8,616 bases of DNA from Thermotogaceae bacterium (GCA_011043375.1 DQYP01000124.1:1-8616); one strand, 5' to 3'; positions 1 through 7,672 are shown, numbered from the stretch's first letter. Translations and numbers: made by a program. Notes: generated from the sequence alone by a model not told the origin.

Positions 1-807
1 CAAACAGGTGTTCAAGAGCACAACGCAGCTGCATTCTCAGGTGCACTTTCTACAACTGATTTATTGGTATTCTTCGCAGATTTTGGAGTATTTGGGATAG
101 ATGAAACCTACAATCAGCAAAGACTCAATGATATTAATAAGACCAATTTAAAGGTAGCTGTTACCCATGTTGGAATAGACGTTGGAGAAGACGGTAAAAC
201 TCATCACTGTGTAGATTACATTGGTTCACTCAAAAATCTTTATCATTTCAAATTGATAGTTCCAGCAGACCCGAATCAAACAGACAGGGCAGTCAGATAC
301 ATAGCGAAAACTCATGGAAACTTCGCCATAGCGATGGGAAGATCGAAAATGAATGTGATTTTAAAGGAGGATGGAACACCATTTTTTGATGAAAATTACA
401 ACTTCGAGTATGGAAAAATAGATACCTTAAGAGATGGGGAAGATGGCGTTTTGATCGTTTGTGGACAGCTCGCACCGAATTCTGTAGAGATTTGGAAAAA
501 ATTGAAAAATGAGGGCATCAATCTCAGAATTTTGAATATCAGTAGTCCTCTTCATCCAGATGTGAAAACGCTCAAAAAATTGATAGAAAACAAAGATGTG
601 TTTGTATATGAGGATCACAATATGAACTCTGGACTTGGCAGCGTTTTGGCAGATTTGATAATTTCAAATTCAATTAAAGTCAAATCTTTCAAAAAATTCG
701 GTCTTCCGGATTATGCTCCATCTGGATCAAATAAACAACTTTTGAAATGGGCCAAATTAGATGTTGATAGTATCTCCAAAAGTATCAAAGAGGTGCTTCA
801 AGGTTGA
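1..807 (+). CDS. Transketolase, C-terminal part (5' end cut by window start)
   Basis: Transketolase moves two-carbon ketol units between sugar phosphates in the non-oxidative pentose phosphate pathway, using thiamine diphosphate (ThDP) in the cytoplasm. The frame is open from base 1, so the gene starts before the window; 268 residues are visible. The visible part begins inside the pyrimidine-binding domain. The QEHN motif (visible residues 5-8) carries the Glu that in this family activates ThDP, GEDGKTHH (62-69) is the conserved loop near the cofactor and substrate, and VPAD (87-90) follows. From about residue 140 to the end lies the transketolase C-terminal domain (VLIVCGQLAPNSVEIW onward). 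It could be a separate C-terminal subunit of about 310-320 aa, as in many thermophiles, or the end of a full-length enzyme of over 600 aa; the window cannot tell. A TTG at 64 is in frame but lies inside the domain, after the catalytic Glu, so it is not the start. The stop overlaps the rnc start by 4 nt. Confidence 0.9.
   Translation, partial: QTGVQEHNAAAFSGALSTTDLLVFFADFGVFGIDETYNQQRLNDINKTNLKVAVTHVGIDVGEDGKTHHCVDYIGSLKNLYHFKLIVPADPNQTDRAVRYIAKTHGNFAIAMGRSKMNVILKEDGTPFFDENYNFEYGKIDTLRDGEDGVLIVCGQLAPNSVEIWKKLKNEGINLRILNISSPLHPDVKTLKKLIENKDVFVYEDHNMNSGLGSVLADLIISNSIKVKSFKKFGLPDYAPSGSNKQLLKWAKLDVDSISKSIKEVLQG
787..795 (+). promoter_or_regulatory. Ribosome binding site deciding the TTG start of rnc
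   Basis: AAAGAGGTG sits within the last codons of the transketolase gene, 8 nt before the TTG at 804. The TTG overlaps the transketolase stop as TTGA. The ATG at 808 is out of frame, so this site supports TTG initiation and suggests coupling to upstream translation. Confidence 0.7.
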
Positions 808-1505
808 ATGAATTGGTGATCAAGATAGAAAAGATCACGGGTATGAAATTCAAAAGCTTGGAAACATTGAAAACAGCTTTAACACATACATCTTACGCAA
901 ATGAAAAGGGATTACCTCATTCGCGATCCAACGAACGACTTGAATTCCTCGGCGACTCGATCCTTGGCTTTGTAATCGCCGAGGAATTGTTCAAAAGATT
1001 TCCAGAGAATCCAGAAGGTTCACTCGCCAAAGCCAAAGCCATTCTTGCAAGTGAAGAGGTTCTCTCCAGATTGTCAAAAGAACTGAAGATCGGAGAATTC
1101 TTGTTTCTTGGAAAAGGTGAGGAACTAACCGGTGGAAGAGAACGTGATTCAATATTAGCTGATGTTTTCGAAGCTATTGTAGCTTCGATATATTTAGAAT
1201 GCGGGATGGACGCGGTTAGAAAGTTCATAAATTTCCTGTTCGAAGATAAATATGAAAAAGCAATAAACGAAGAATTGGTGCATGATTCCAAAACCAAACT
1301 CCAGGAATTGACACAAAGAAAGTATAGAATTCTTCCCAAATATTCCGTCGTAGATCAGTATGGCCCTCCTCACAATCTCACGTTCATAGTAGAGGTATCC
1401 GTAAATGGTAAGGTCTTTGGAAGAGGATCGGGAAAATCAAAAAAGGAAGCTGAGCAAAAAGCTGCCCAACAGGCTCTCAGGAGGTTAGAAATTGAAAACT
1501 CGTAA
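804..1505 (+). CDS. rnc: Ribonuclease III
   Basis: RNase III is the cytoplasmic, Mg-dependent, homodimeric endonuclease that cuts double-stranded RNA, notably rRNA precursors and structured mRNAs. The 233-aa length is normal for the bacterial enzyme. The nuclease domain covers about residues 3-150, with the family signature NERLEFLGDSIL at 43-54. The expected acidic catalytic residues are present: E44, E47 and D51 in the signature, and D120 and E123 in LADVFEA. A double-stranded RNA-binding domain occupies about 161-230, with the typical Lys/Ala-rich end GKSKKEAEQKAAQQAL. No catalytic residue is missing. The start is TTG, chosen because of its Shine-Dalgarno at the right distance and the TTGA overlap with the preceding stop. 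The gene overlaps the next by 14 nt, placing it in the same transcript as the radical SAM gene and smc. Rnc often cuts its own mRNA, but I see no clear hairpin that would show this here. Confidence 0.97.
   Translation: MNELVIKIEKITGMKFKSLETLKTALTHTSYANEKGLPHSRSNERLEFLGDSILGFVIAEELFKRFPENPEGSLAKAKAILASEEVLSRLSKELKIGEFLFLGKGEELTGGRERDSILADVFEAIVASIYLECGMDAVRKFINFLFEDKYEKAINEELVHDSKTKLQELTQRKYRILPKYSVVDQYGPPHNLTFIVEVSVNGKVFGRGSGKSKKEAEQKAAQQALRRLEIENS
1479..1485 (+). promoter_or_regulatory. Ribosome binding site deciding the TTG start of the radical SAM gene
   Basis: AGGAGGT, a full consensus Shine-Dalgarno inside the 3' end of rnc, lies 6 nt before the TTG at 1492. It fixes the start of the next gene within rnc, 14 nt before the end of the rnc stop codon. 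Confidence 0.8.
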
Positions 1506-2571
1506 TATCTACAGGCCTTATATAATTCCCATCTTTCTTCCAAATGCTGGGTGTAAACGAAGATGTGTATTTTGTTCTCAAAAAGATGTAACTGGTGTTG
1601 AGAAGGTTCCCACGCTCATTGAAGTTAGGAATGAAATAAAGAAATTCCTGAATTACTTTAAAGATAAGACTCGATCGGTTGAAATAGCCTTCTATGGAGG
1701 AACTTTTACTGCATTGCCGATTGAGATACAAAGAAAATACATTGAAACAGCATTGGAATTTGTGGATAAAAAAAGAGTGATTGGTCTTCGAATCTCAACC
1801 AGACCAGATGATATTCCACCTGAGGAACTTGACTTTTTGAAAAAAAACAAAGTAATAACGATAGAACTCGGGATACAATCCTTCTGCGACGATGTTTTGA
1901 AAGAATCAAACAGAGGTTATGATTCCAAGCAAGCGATATCAGGATGTAAAAGAGTCAAATCAAAAGGATTCAACCTTGGTATCCACTTAATGACAGGTCT
2001 TCCGAGTTCTTCCCACACATGTGATCTGTATTCAGCCTTTAAAACAGTTGAAATGAATCCAGACATGGTTAGAATACATCCCACGTTGGTTATAAAAAAT
2101 TCTATGCTTGAGAAAATGTATTTGAACAACTCTTACACTCCACAATCTTTGGAAGAATCCTTAGATATACTGAGTGATATGTATTTGATCTTTTCGAGAT
2201 ATTCTATTCCTATAAACAGGATGGGATTACAAATACCGGTGGAGTTAAGAAATTCGATTGTTGCAGGACCTTATCATCCTTCACTTGGAGATCTTGTGGA
2301 ATATGAAAGCTTTTACAAATTGGGTACATGGTTCTTCAAAAAATTCAAAAATGGAGAGATTGTGATCGGTAAAAATAATTTGTTTCTTTTGAACGGTTAT
2401 AATAAGAAGAATCTCAGAAGATTTGGAGAATATGTTTCACGAATAAAAGTGATTGAAAACGTTGAAAATATTTTTTTCAAAATTGGGAACAATGTTACGG
2501 ATTATCCAATGGTTTTAGAGAAATATATAGAGGAACTTCGCAGTAAACTGGAGACGGAGGGGCGCGAATGA
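1492..2571 (+). CDS. Elp3-like radical SAM protein, no GNAT domain
   Basis: This is a predicted radical S-adenosylmethionine enzyme of the Elp3/MiaB/NifB-type superfamily, 359 aa, cytoplasmic; its substrate is not known to me. The three cysteines that would hold the [4Fe-4S] cluster are C21, C25 and C28 (GCKRRCVFC, spacing CX3CX2C). Further family motifs are YGGTFT at 68-73, the GGE-like SAM-contacting strand, then RISTRPDDI at 100-108, and ELGIQSF at 125-131 followed by NRGY where Elp3 relatives have RGH. The C-terminal third carries NRMGLQIP and GPYHPSLGDLVE, typical of the short Elp3-like proteins of bacteria. The lysine acetyltransferase (GNAT) domain of true Elp3 is absent, so tRNA wobble-uridine carboxymethylation should not be assumed. 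The start is TTG behind a perfect Shine-Dalgarno. Its place between rnc and smc matches a gene order I know from Clostridia. The stop overlaps smc as ATGA. Confidence 0.88.
   Translation: MKTRNIYRPYIIPIFLPNAGCKRRCVFCSQKDVTGVEKVPTLIEVRNEIKKFLNYFKDKTRSVEIAFYGGTFTALPIEIQRKYIETALEFVDKKRVIGLRISTRPDDIPPEELDFLKKNKVITIELGIQSFCDDVLKESNRGYDSKQAISGCKRVKSKGFNLGIHLMTGLPSSSHTCDLYSAFKTVEMNPDMVRIHPTLVIKNSMLEKMYLNNSYTPQSLEESLDILSDMYLIFSRYSIPINRMGLQIPVELRNSIVAGPYHPSLGDLVEYESFYKLGTWFFKKFKNGEIVIGKNNLFLLNGYNKKNLRRFGEYVSRIKVIENVENIFFKIGNNVTDYPMVLEKYIEELRSKLETEGRE
2556..2562 (+). promoter_or_regulatory. Ribosome binding site of smc
   Basis: GGAGGGG lies inside the end of the radical SAM gene. The GGAGG core ends 7 nt before the smc ATG at 2568, and the ATG overlaps the preceding TGA as ATGA. 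This supports both the chosen start and translational coupling. Confidence 0.75.
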
Positions 2572-5500
2572 AACTAAAGAGGATAGTAATAGATGGATTC
2601 AAGTCCTTTGGAAAAATCGTATCCATAAATATTTCGGATAGAATAACCGCTATCGTCGGTCCAAACGGAAGTGGAAAATCGAACATAGTGGATGCGATAA
2701 GATGGGTTTTTGGTGAGCATTCCTACAAAAATCTGAGGAGTGTTCGAAAGAACGATATACTGTTCAGTGGTTCAAATGGAATGCCTGCTTCAAATAAAGC
2801 GTATGTCAAACTGACCTTCGAAGATAACGATAGAGAGATCAGTGTGTCTCGTGAGATGCTGAGAGATGGAAAAAATGTGTACAAATTGAATGATGATACC
2901 GTGAGATTAAAGGATCTCATGGATTTTTTTGCAGGTACCGGTGCTGGGAAAGAGTTTTATTCAATAATTGCTCAGGGACAAATAGATAAAATAGTAAACG
3001 CTTCACCTGAAGAATTGAGAAGACTAATAGAGGAAGCAGCTGGAATATTCGTGTACAAAACAAAGAAAAAGGAAACCCTTCAGAAGCTGGAAACAACGAT
3101 GACAAATCTTCAAAGAGTGGAGGATGTTTTGAAAGAGTTAGAACGTGAGAGAAAATCACTCTATTTGAAAGCAAAAAGAGCAGAAAAATACAAAGAATAT
3201 TCGAATGAATTATCAAAAATACAGGTTCGATATTTCTCAGACGCCATAAATCGAACCAGAAGGAAGCTTCTGGATCTTGATGAAACCATGACAGAACAAA
3301 AAGAAAATTTGCGTAGACTATTGAAAGAACTTGCCCAATTGGAACAAAAGTGGATGGGTTTGAAACAAGAGTTCGGTGAAGTTGACAAAGAGATAGAGGA
3401 TTTCACTAAAACGTTAGAAAAGTACAAAGAAAGGCAAAATTCGCTCTTAGAAATAAAAGAAAGTTTTTCAAAGAGATTGAATGATTTTGAAAATCAATAC
3501 ATAGAGAACACAATGAGAATAAACGCAATAAAGGACAACATCGAGAATCTCAAAAATCGACGGAGCGAATTAAAATTGATCCTGGAGAATCTTGAGCAGA
3601 AAATCAGAGAGTTATCCACTAATATGGAAGAGTTGATAAAACAAAAAGAAGAATTGTATTCAAAATATTCAGAGGATGAGAAAGAGGCGATGAAACTTCA
3701 ATCAGAGATAGAAGAATCCAACAAGCGATTAATGAAATTGGATAATGAAAAATCACGGATTGAAGATAGTCTTGAAGATTTCAGGAACAGGCTTGAACTC
3801 GTTGAAAACCAGATAGGTATGAAGTCGATTAGACTATCGGAGCTTCAAAGAGAACTTCAAAATCTCTACGAACTTGGAAAGGCTGGAAATGAAAAAGAGA
3901 AGAAATTAACGGAACATTTGAATTCTCTTGAAAATGAGATATTGAAACTGAGAAACCATGCTAAAGAAATAGAAGCTGAAAAGAGGAAGATTTTGGAGAA
4001 AAAAATGATGATAGAATCGAAAATAAAGGCGGTTGAGAGTGAAATAAACAATTACTCGGGATTTTCGATGGCGGTGAAAGAGCTATTCAAAGCGAAAAAA
4101 GAGGGCAAATTTTCCAAAGTGATAGACGTTGTTGCCAACATTATAGATGTTGAAAAAGAACATTCAAAGGCAATCGAGTCATTACTGGGTGGAAGATTAC
4201 AAAACGTTGTTGTCGAAGACAGCGACACAGCAAAAGAAGTCATCAATTTCTTAAAAATCAAAAAGGTTGGGCGGATCACCTTTCTGCCTCTCGATTTGCT
4301 CGAAACCTCTAAGATTCAAACTAATTTCAAGGTTAAAAATCATCAGGGTTTTGTGGGATACGCGAAAGATTTGGTAAAAATTCCGGATGACTATTCCATC
4401 CTCCCCGATTATTTATTTGGAAACTCCATCGTTGTAAAAACCCTTGACGATGCCATCGAGATAAGGAAAGAATATGGTTTCAAAGGGCGTATAGCCACTC
4501 TCGATGGAGAACTTTTAGAAAGAGGTGGAGCTCTAACTGGTGGTTACAATCAAAACATTGAGAAGTTTTCAATAATAAGTCGAAGAAATATGTTGAAGCA
4601 GCTGAAAGAAGAACTTTCACAGATTAATCAAAAATCGGAGGATGTAAAGTTCAAATGGGAAAAAAATGAACTCGAATTGAACGATTTGAAAGATAAGAAA
4701 GCAAGAGTCGAAAAGTCCCTCAACAAATTGCTCTTAAAGAACGAATCTTTGAAACGAACTATGATGGAAATAAACACCTCTGTGAAAGATCTGGAAAAGG
4801 AATTGAACAATTTGAGGAGATTGGAAAGAGATTATAAAGGCAGGATAGAGGGGTATTCTTCTCGACTTGAAAACATAAAAACAGAAAGTAAAGAATACTT
4901 GAGAAGAGTTGCAGAGTTAAACGAAAGATTCAGCACATATTCTGATTCTATAAGGGCTCGAAAGAGTTTGATTGAAGATCTTGAAAGCAAGATATCCGAA
5001 ATGAAATTTCAATATGAGAGTTTTAAGGAAAGATACGATAACTACAATTCTGAATACATGGAGACGGATAAAAAAATCAACGACATGGAAGTGGAAGCAG
5101 AGGAACTAAAGAATATAACTAAAAAATTAGAGGAAGAAATACAACAATTGAAATTGAAAGTCAATGAAATAGAACTGGAGCTTAAAAGTATAAAGAAGGA
5201 CACGAATGACCTATTTGAGGCTATAAGACTTCAAAGAGAAGGAAAAGAGAAAAAAATACGGGAGATACAAGAGCTTGAAAACAAGATAGAACGTTTGAAA
5301 CAACAAAGAGAGGAATTAAGGGAAAATCTCCACAATCTCGAATTGATGAAACAGGAAACCCAACTCAAATATCAAAGCCTATACGACAACGTATCGAATG
5401 CAGGGATATCCTTCAAAGATTTGGATGAAAACTTAATACTTGATGAATCAGAACGAGAGCATCTTGAAAACGAAATGAATGAGTTAATGAAGAAGATGAA

Positions 5501-6131
5501 ATTTTTAGGTAATGTTGATATAGACGCAATAGAAGAATACAGAAAGATCGAAGAGAGATACAACGAATTGAGCTCACAAAAAGAAGATCTCTTAAAAGCA
5601 AAAAAATCGCTCGAGGAAGTGATTAAAAAAACAGAAGAAGAAGCGGAAAAGGTATTTCTTGAAACATTCAATATGGTTAATTCAAGCTTTTCTGAAATGA
5701 TTGCAGAGCTTTTCGAAGGAGCAAAGGGTGAAATGAGACTGCTTCCAGAAAGAGACATATTGGATACAGGTATAGAGATATCCATAAAAAAAGTGGGTAA
5801 AAAAGAACAAAGTCTTTACCTTTTATCCGGTGGTGAAAAATCGTTGGTTGGTATCGCTTTGTTGTTCTCATTGCTTAAAATAAATCCGAGTCCATTCTAT
5901 ATACTCGATGAGGTGGATGCAGCACTCGATGATTATAATGCTGAAAGACTTTCAAGGCTCATAAAGAAATACTCCAATAAGACACAGTTTGTGGTTGTCA
6001 CCCACAATAAGCTTGTAATGGAAAACGCTGATATACTCCACGGAATAACTATGACAAACGGAGTTTCCACAATTGTTCCAGTTGAATTGGAAAAAATAAC
6101 GGAAAACAAACCCATGGAGGTAACGACTTGA
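2568..6131 (+). CDS. smc: Chromosome segregation ATPase SMC
   Basis: SMC is the dimeric ATPase that, with ScpA and ScpB, loops and organises the chromosome so sister DNA can separate. At 1187 aa it is full length. The N-terminal head (about 1-165) has the Walker A motif GPNGSGKS at 31-38, the R-loop region around R57-R60 and the Q-loop IIAQGQ with Q136. A long Lys/Glu-rich coiled coil follows (about 166-490). The globular hinge covers about 495-660 and ends with the conserved glycine motif GGALTGG. The returning coiled coil covers about 665-975. The C-terminal head contains the signature LSGGEKS at 1086-1092 and Walker B FYILDE at 1110-1115, with catalytic E1115 and the D-loop after it. All ATP-binding and hydrolysis motifs are intact. 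Neither scpA/scpB nor ftsY (the usual downstream partner in Firmicutes) is adjacent here. The stop overlaps the next gene by 4 nt. Confidence 0.98.
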   Translation: MKLKRIVIDGFKSFGKIVSINISDRITAIVGPNGSGKSNIVDAIRWVFGEHSYKNLRSVRKNDILFSGSNGMPASNKAYVKLTFEDNDREISVSREMLRDGKNVYKLNDDTVRLKDLMDFFAGTGAGKEFYSIIAQGQIDKIVNASPEELRRLIEEAAGIFVYKTKKKETLQKLETTMTNLQRVEDVLKELERERKSLYLKAKRAEKYKEYSNELSKIQVRYFSDAINRTRRKLLDLDETMTEQKENLRRLLKELAQLEQKWMGLKQEFGEVDKEIEDFTKTLEKYKERQNSLLEIKESFSKRLNDFENQYIENTMRINAIKDNIENLKNRRSELKLILENLEQKIRELSTNMEELIKQKEELYSKYSEDEKEAMKLQSEIEESNKRLMKLDNEKSRIEDSLEDFRNRLELVENQIGMKSIRLSELQRELQNLYELGKAGNEKEKKLTEHLNSLENEILKLRNHAKEIEAEKRKILEKKMMIESKIKAVESEINNYSGFSMAVKELFKAKKEGKFSKVIDVVANIIDVEKEHSKAIESLLGGRLQNVVVEDSDTAKEVINFLKIKKVGRITFLPLDLLETSKIQTNFKVKNHQGFVGYAKDLVKIPDDYSILPDYLFGNSIVVKTLDDAIEIRKEYGFKGRIATLDGELLERGGALTGGYNQNIEKFSIISRRNMLKQLKEELSQINQKSEDVKFKWEKNELELNDLKDKKARVEKSLNKLLLKNESLKRTMMEINTSVKDLEKELNNLRRLERDYKGRIEGYSSRLENIKTESKEYLRRVAELNERFSTYSDSIRARKSLIEDLESKISEMKFQYESFKERYDNYNSEYMETDKKINDMEVEAEELKNITKKLEEEIQQLKLKVNEIELELKSIKKDTNDLFEAIRLQREGKEKKIREIQELENKIERLKQQREELRENLHNLELMKQETQLKYQSLYDNVSNAGISFKDLDENLILDESEREHLENEMNELMKKMKFLGNVDIDAIEEYRKIEERYNELSSQKEDLLKAKKSLEEVIKKTEEEAEKVFLETFNMVNSSFSEMIAELFEGAKGEMRLLPERDILDTGIEISIKKVGKKEQSLYLLSGGEKSLVGIALLFSLLKINPSPFYILDEVDAALDDYNAERLSRLIKKYSNKTQFVVVTHNKLVMENADILHGITMTNGVSTIVPVELEKITENKPMEVTT
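6116..6121 (+). promoter_or_regulatory. Ribosome binding site deciding the TTG start after smc
   Basis: GGAGGT within the last codons of smc, 6 nt before TTG at 6128. The TTG overlaps the smc stop as TTGA, the same arrangement as at the transketolase/rnc junction. It argues that the downstream ORF is really translated. Confidence 0.75.
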
Positions 6132-6991
6132 AATACCTGCTTGTTGTTACAATCTTCACTTTGATTATGATTTCTCAAAGTTATTCAACTGACTTTTCCC
6201 TAATGGCAAAGAAATTACTGGAGGAAAGCCCCGAAGTCCTTATCAAAAAATTGGAATATGAATCTTCTTTAAAAGAGAAGAATGAATCCGAAATCCTGAG
6301 CGCACGATTGTCTTTCAATGAATCGAAATGTCAGGAGTTAGAAAAACTCATTTCAATCATCTATGATTACAATATCTCCCTATTTGAATCCAAGAAATAT
6401 ACCTTGTTGATCAATTTGAGGATGAGTTCTACAGATACAAGCGAATCAGTCGATAAACCTTTGGATATTCTAAAACATAGATTGAGATCACTTGAAAGAA
6501 AAAAGGAATATTTGATTGAAAGTCTAAAAATTCTGACAAAGATGAAAAATATCGAATCATTGGGCTTGGTAGATCTCGAAAATGTGGATATGTCCATCGT
6601 GTTTTTGGATATCCAATCCCTTTTGAACATGTCAGATAAAAGAAGACTCTTAGAATTGAAGAAAACGAATTCTGTTCGATCAATTTTGGAATCCTCGATC
6701 GATATAAGGAATCTAAAATTAGAATTGATGAGATATTCTTTCAAACTGAAAGATTCTTTCGATCTTTTGAACCTTTACAAATCCATTCATAATGAATTTT
6801 TAAGGGAAATCGAGAAAATTGAGAATAGGTACAAATCCAAAGAGATATCAAACGAAGAATACATAAAATCACAACTACATTTGATAAATTTGAAAATAAA
6901 ACTATTGGATCAGGAGAAAACGTTTATTCTCAATTATCTAAATATGATGAAGCTGCTGGGATTGGATGTTGAAAAACACCTATTTGAATAG
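6128..6991 (+). CDS. Secreted helical protein, weakly TolC-like, unknown function
   Basis: I do not recognise a named family with certainty. The 287-aa product starts with a convincing Sec signal peptide: MKYLL, a hydrophobic stretch to about residue 15, and a likely signal peptidase I site after SYS (residue 20). The rest is predicted almost wholly alpha-helical and is rich in Leu, Ile, Lys, Glu and Ser. Two parts resemble the outer-membrane efflux (TolC/OEP) family. Residues 34-54 begin SPEVLIKKLEYESS, like the NPE...A..E opening helix of an OEP repeat. Residues 234-281 (RYKSKEISNEEYIKSQ ... LLGLDV) resemble the RY..GEIS..E...AQ closing helix. TolC proteins usually have two repeats and over 400 residues, so this would be a shortened or diverged relative, and a complete beta barrel is not evident. 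It could equally be a periplasmic coiled-coil spacer. Translation appears coupled to smc. A role in efflux, envelope structure or segregation cannot be chosen from sequence alone. Confidence 0.7.
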   Translation: MKYLLVVTIFTLIMISQSYSTDFSLMAKKLLEESPEVLIKKLEYESSLKEKNESEILSARLSFNESKCQELEKLISIIYDYNISLFESKKYTLLINLRMSSTDTSESVDKPLDILKHRLRSLERKKEYLIESLKILTKMKNIESLGLVDLENVDMSIVFLDIQSLLNMSDKRRLLELKKTNSVRSILESSIDIRNLKLELMRYSFKLKDSFDLLNLYKSIHNEFLREIEKIENRYKSKEISNEEYIKSQLHLINLKIKLLDQEKTFILNYLNMMKLLGLDVEKHLFE

Positions 6992-7666
6992 TTGAAGGAT
7001 ATAATCTATGATTGGAGAAACAACCAAGGCCGGTAAAAAATTACCGGCCTTGATATCTTTTATGTCTAAAAGCCTGAAACCAATTGAAATCACTATGAAT
7101 CCACCAGTTGCGGTGAAATCCCCCAGATATATTGGATCAGAGAGGAAGATCAAATAACTCGCAAAAGTCACCAAGAGCCCTTGAACTATATAAACACTGA
7201 AAGCAGATGCCATAACCCCAAAAGCATACATCGAACCCAGTATAATTGACGATATACCATCCATAAGTGATTTAACAAACAACAGCTCATGATCGCCCTT
7301 CAAACCAGAGTTTATACACCCAAGTATCGTCATTGGCCCAACCAAAAATAGAACGGTCGCAGTCACAAAGCCTTTCACAAATTTGGTTTCACCCTGACTT
7401 TTCTCGATCTTGTTCGCGAGTTTTCCGAGTCTTTCTTCTATCCCTACCCAATGACCAATCAACCCCCCAATGGCCATAGACCCTAAAACTACCAAAAGTT
7501 CCTTCGCTTGAAAACTCATCTTGATACCAATCACAAAGCTCGTCAACCCAACAGCTTGAAATAAAATTTTTTGGTATTTATCCTTCAATCTATTACCAAA
7601 AAATATCCCAAGTGAGCTTCCAAGTAACACGGCAATAGTGTTCACGATAACAGCTATATTTAACAA
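6980..7666 (-). CDS. DUF554 family integral membrane protein
   Basis: A 228-aa inner-membrane protein with about six to seven hydrophobic segments (roughly residues 2-23, 33-50, 55-72, 98-118, 133-150, 155-175 and 183-222). It matches the DUF554 (YdfK-like) family, whose function is not established. Family hallmarks seen are the N-terminal VNTIAVLLGSSLGIFFGNRL, GGLIGHWVGIEERL, the central GFVTATVLFLVGPMTILG, the KSLMDGISSI segment, and the C-terminal IKAGNFLPAL. The length is normal. The start is TTG at 7666, the only start next to the GAGGAGGA Shine-Dalgarno; no in-frame start lies between them. It follows the OsmC-like gene after 12 nt, so both are probably read from the promoter upstream of that gene. 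Its last 12 nt overlap the convergent TolC-like gene, and a perfect hairpin occupies its last codons. Transport is an inference from its membrane nature only. Confidence 0.88.
   Translation of the reverse strand: MLNIAVIVNTIAVLLGSSLGIFFGNRLKDKYQKILFQAVGLTSFVIGIKMSFQAKELLVVLGSMAIGGLIGHWVGIEERLGKLANKIEKSQGETKFVKGFVTATVLFLVGPMTILGCINSGLKGDHELLFVKSLMDGISSIILGSMYAFGVMASAFSVYIVQGLLVTFASYLIFLSDPIYLGDFTATGGFIVISIGFRLLDIKDIKAGNFLPALVVSPIIDYILQLFK
7025..7052 (+). terminator. Perfect hairpin, probable terminator of the smc operon
   Basis: CAAGGCCGGTAA, loop AAAA, TTACCGGCCTTG: a 12-bp perfect inverted repeat with a GC-rich core, starting 34 nt after the stop of the last + strand gene. On the + strand it is followed by ATATCTTTTATG, only a moderately T-rich tail, so efficiency is uncertain. 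It lies inside the 3' coding end of the convergent DUF554 gene, where it encodes KAGNFLPAL. On the - strand the following bases (GTTGTTTCTCC) are less terminator-like, and stopping there would remove the last DUF554 codons, so I assign it to the + operon. Confidence 0.5.
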
Positions 7667-7672
7667 ACGAAA

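Noticed and set aside
64..66. TTG as the start of the transketolase fragment
   Set aside because: The frame is open back to base 1, and the conserved catalytic Glu motif QEHN lies upstream of this TTG, so the true start is outside the window.
1492..2571. Calling this gene a full Elp3 tRNA acetyltransferase/radical SAM enzyme
   Set aside because: The protein ends at 359 aa without a GNAT domain, and the conserved RGH motif is altered, so only the radical SAM assignment is supported.
5372..5785. A 137-codon ORF on the - strand inside smc
   Set aside because: It is the Ser/Phe-rich complement of SMC coiled-coil and head codons, without a family match or ribosome binding site; the same applies to the other antisense frames over smc and rnc.
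7000..7005. TATAAT on the + strand after the last gene of the smc operon
   Set aside because: It falls in the coding end of DUF554, has no -35 or TG extension, and would transcribe straight into the hairpin against the DUF554 gene.
7008..7157. A 49-codon + strand ORF starting with ATG shortly after the TolC-like gene, with AAGGAT upstream
   Set aside because: It lies wholly antisense to the well-supported DUF554 gene, includes the hairpin, and its translation shows no family features; treated as a shadow.
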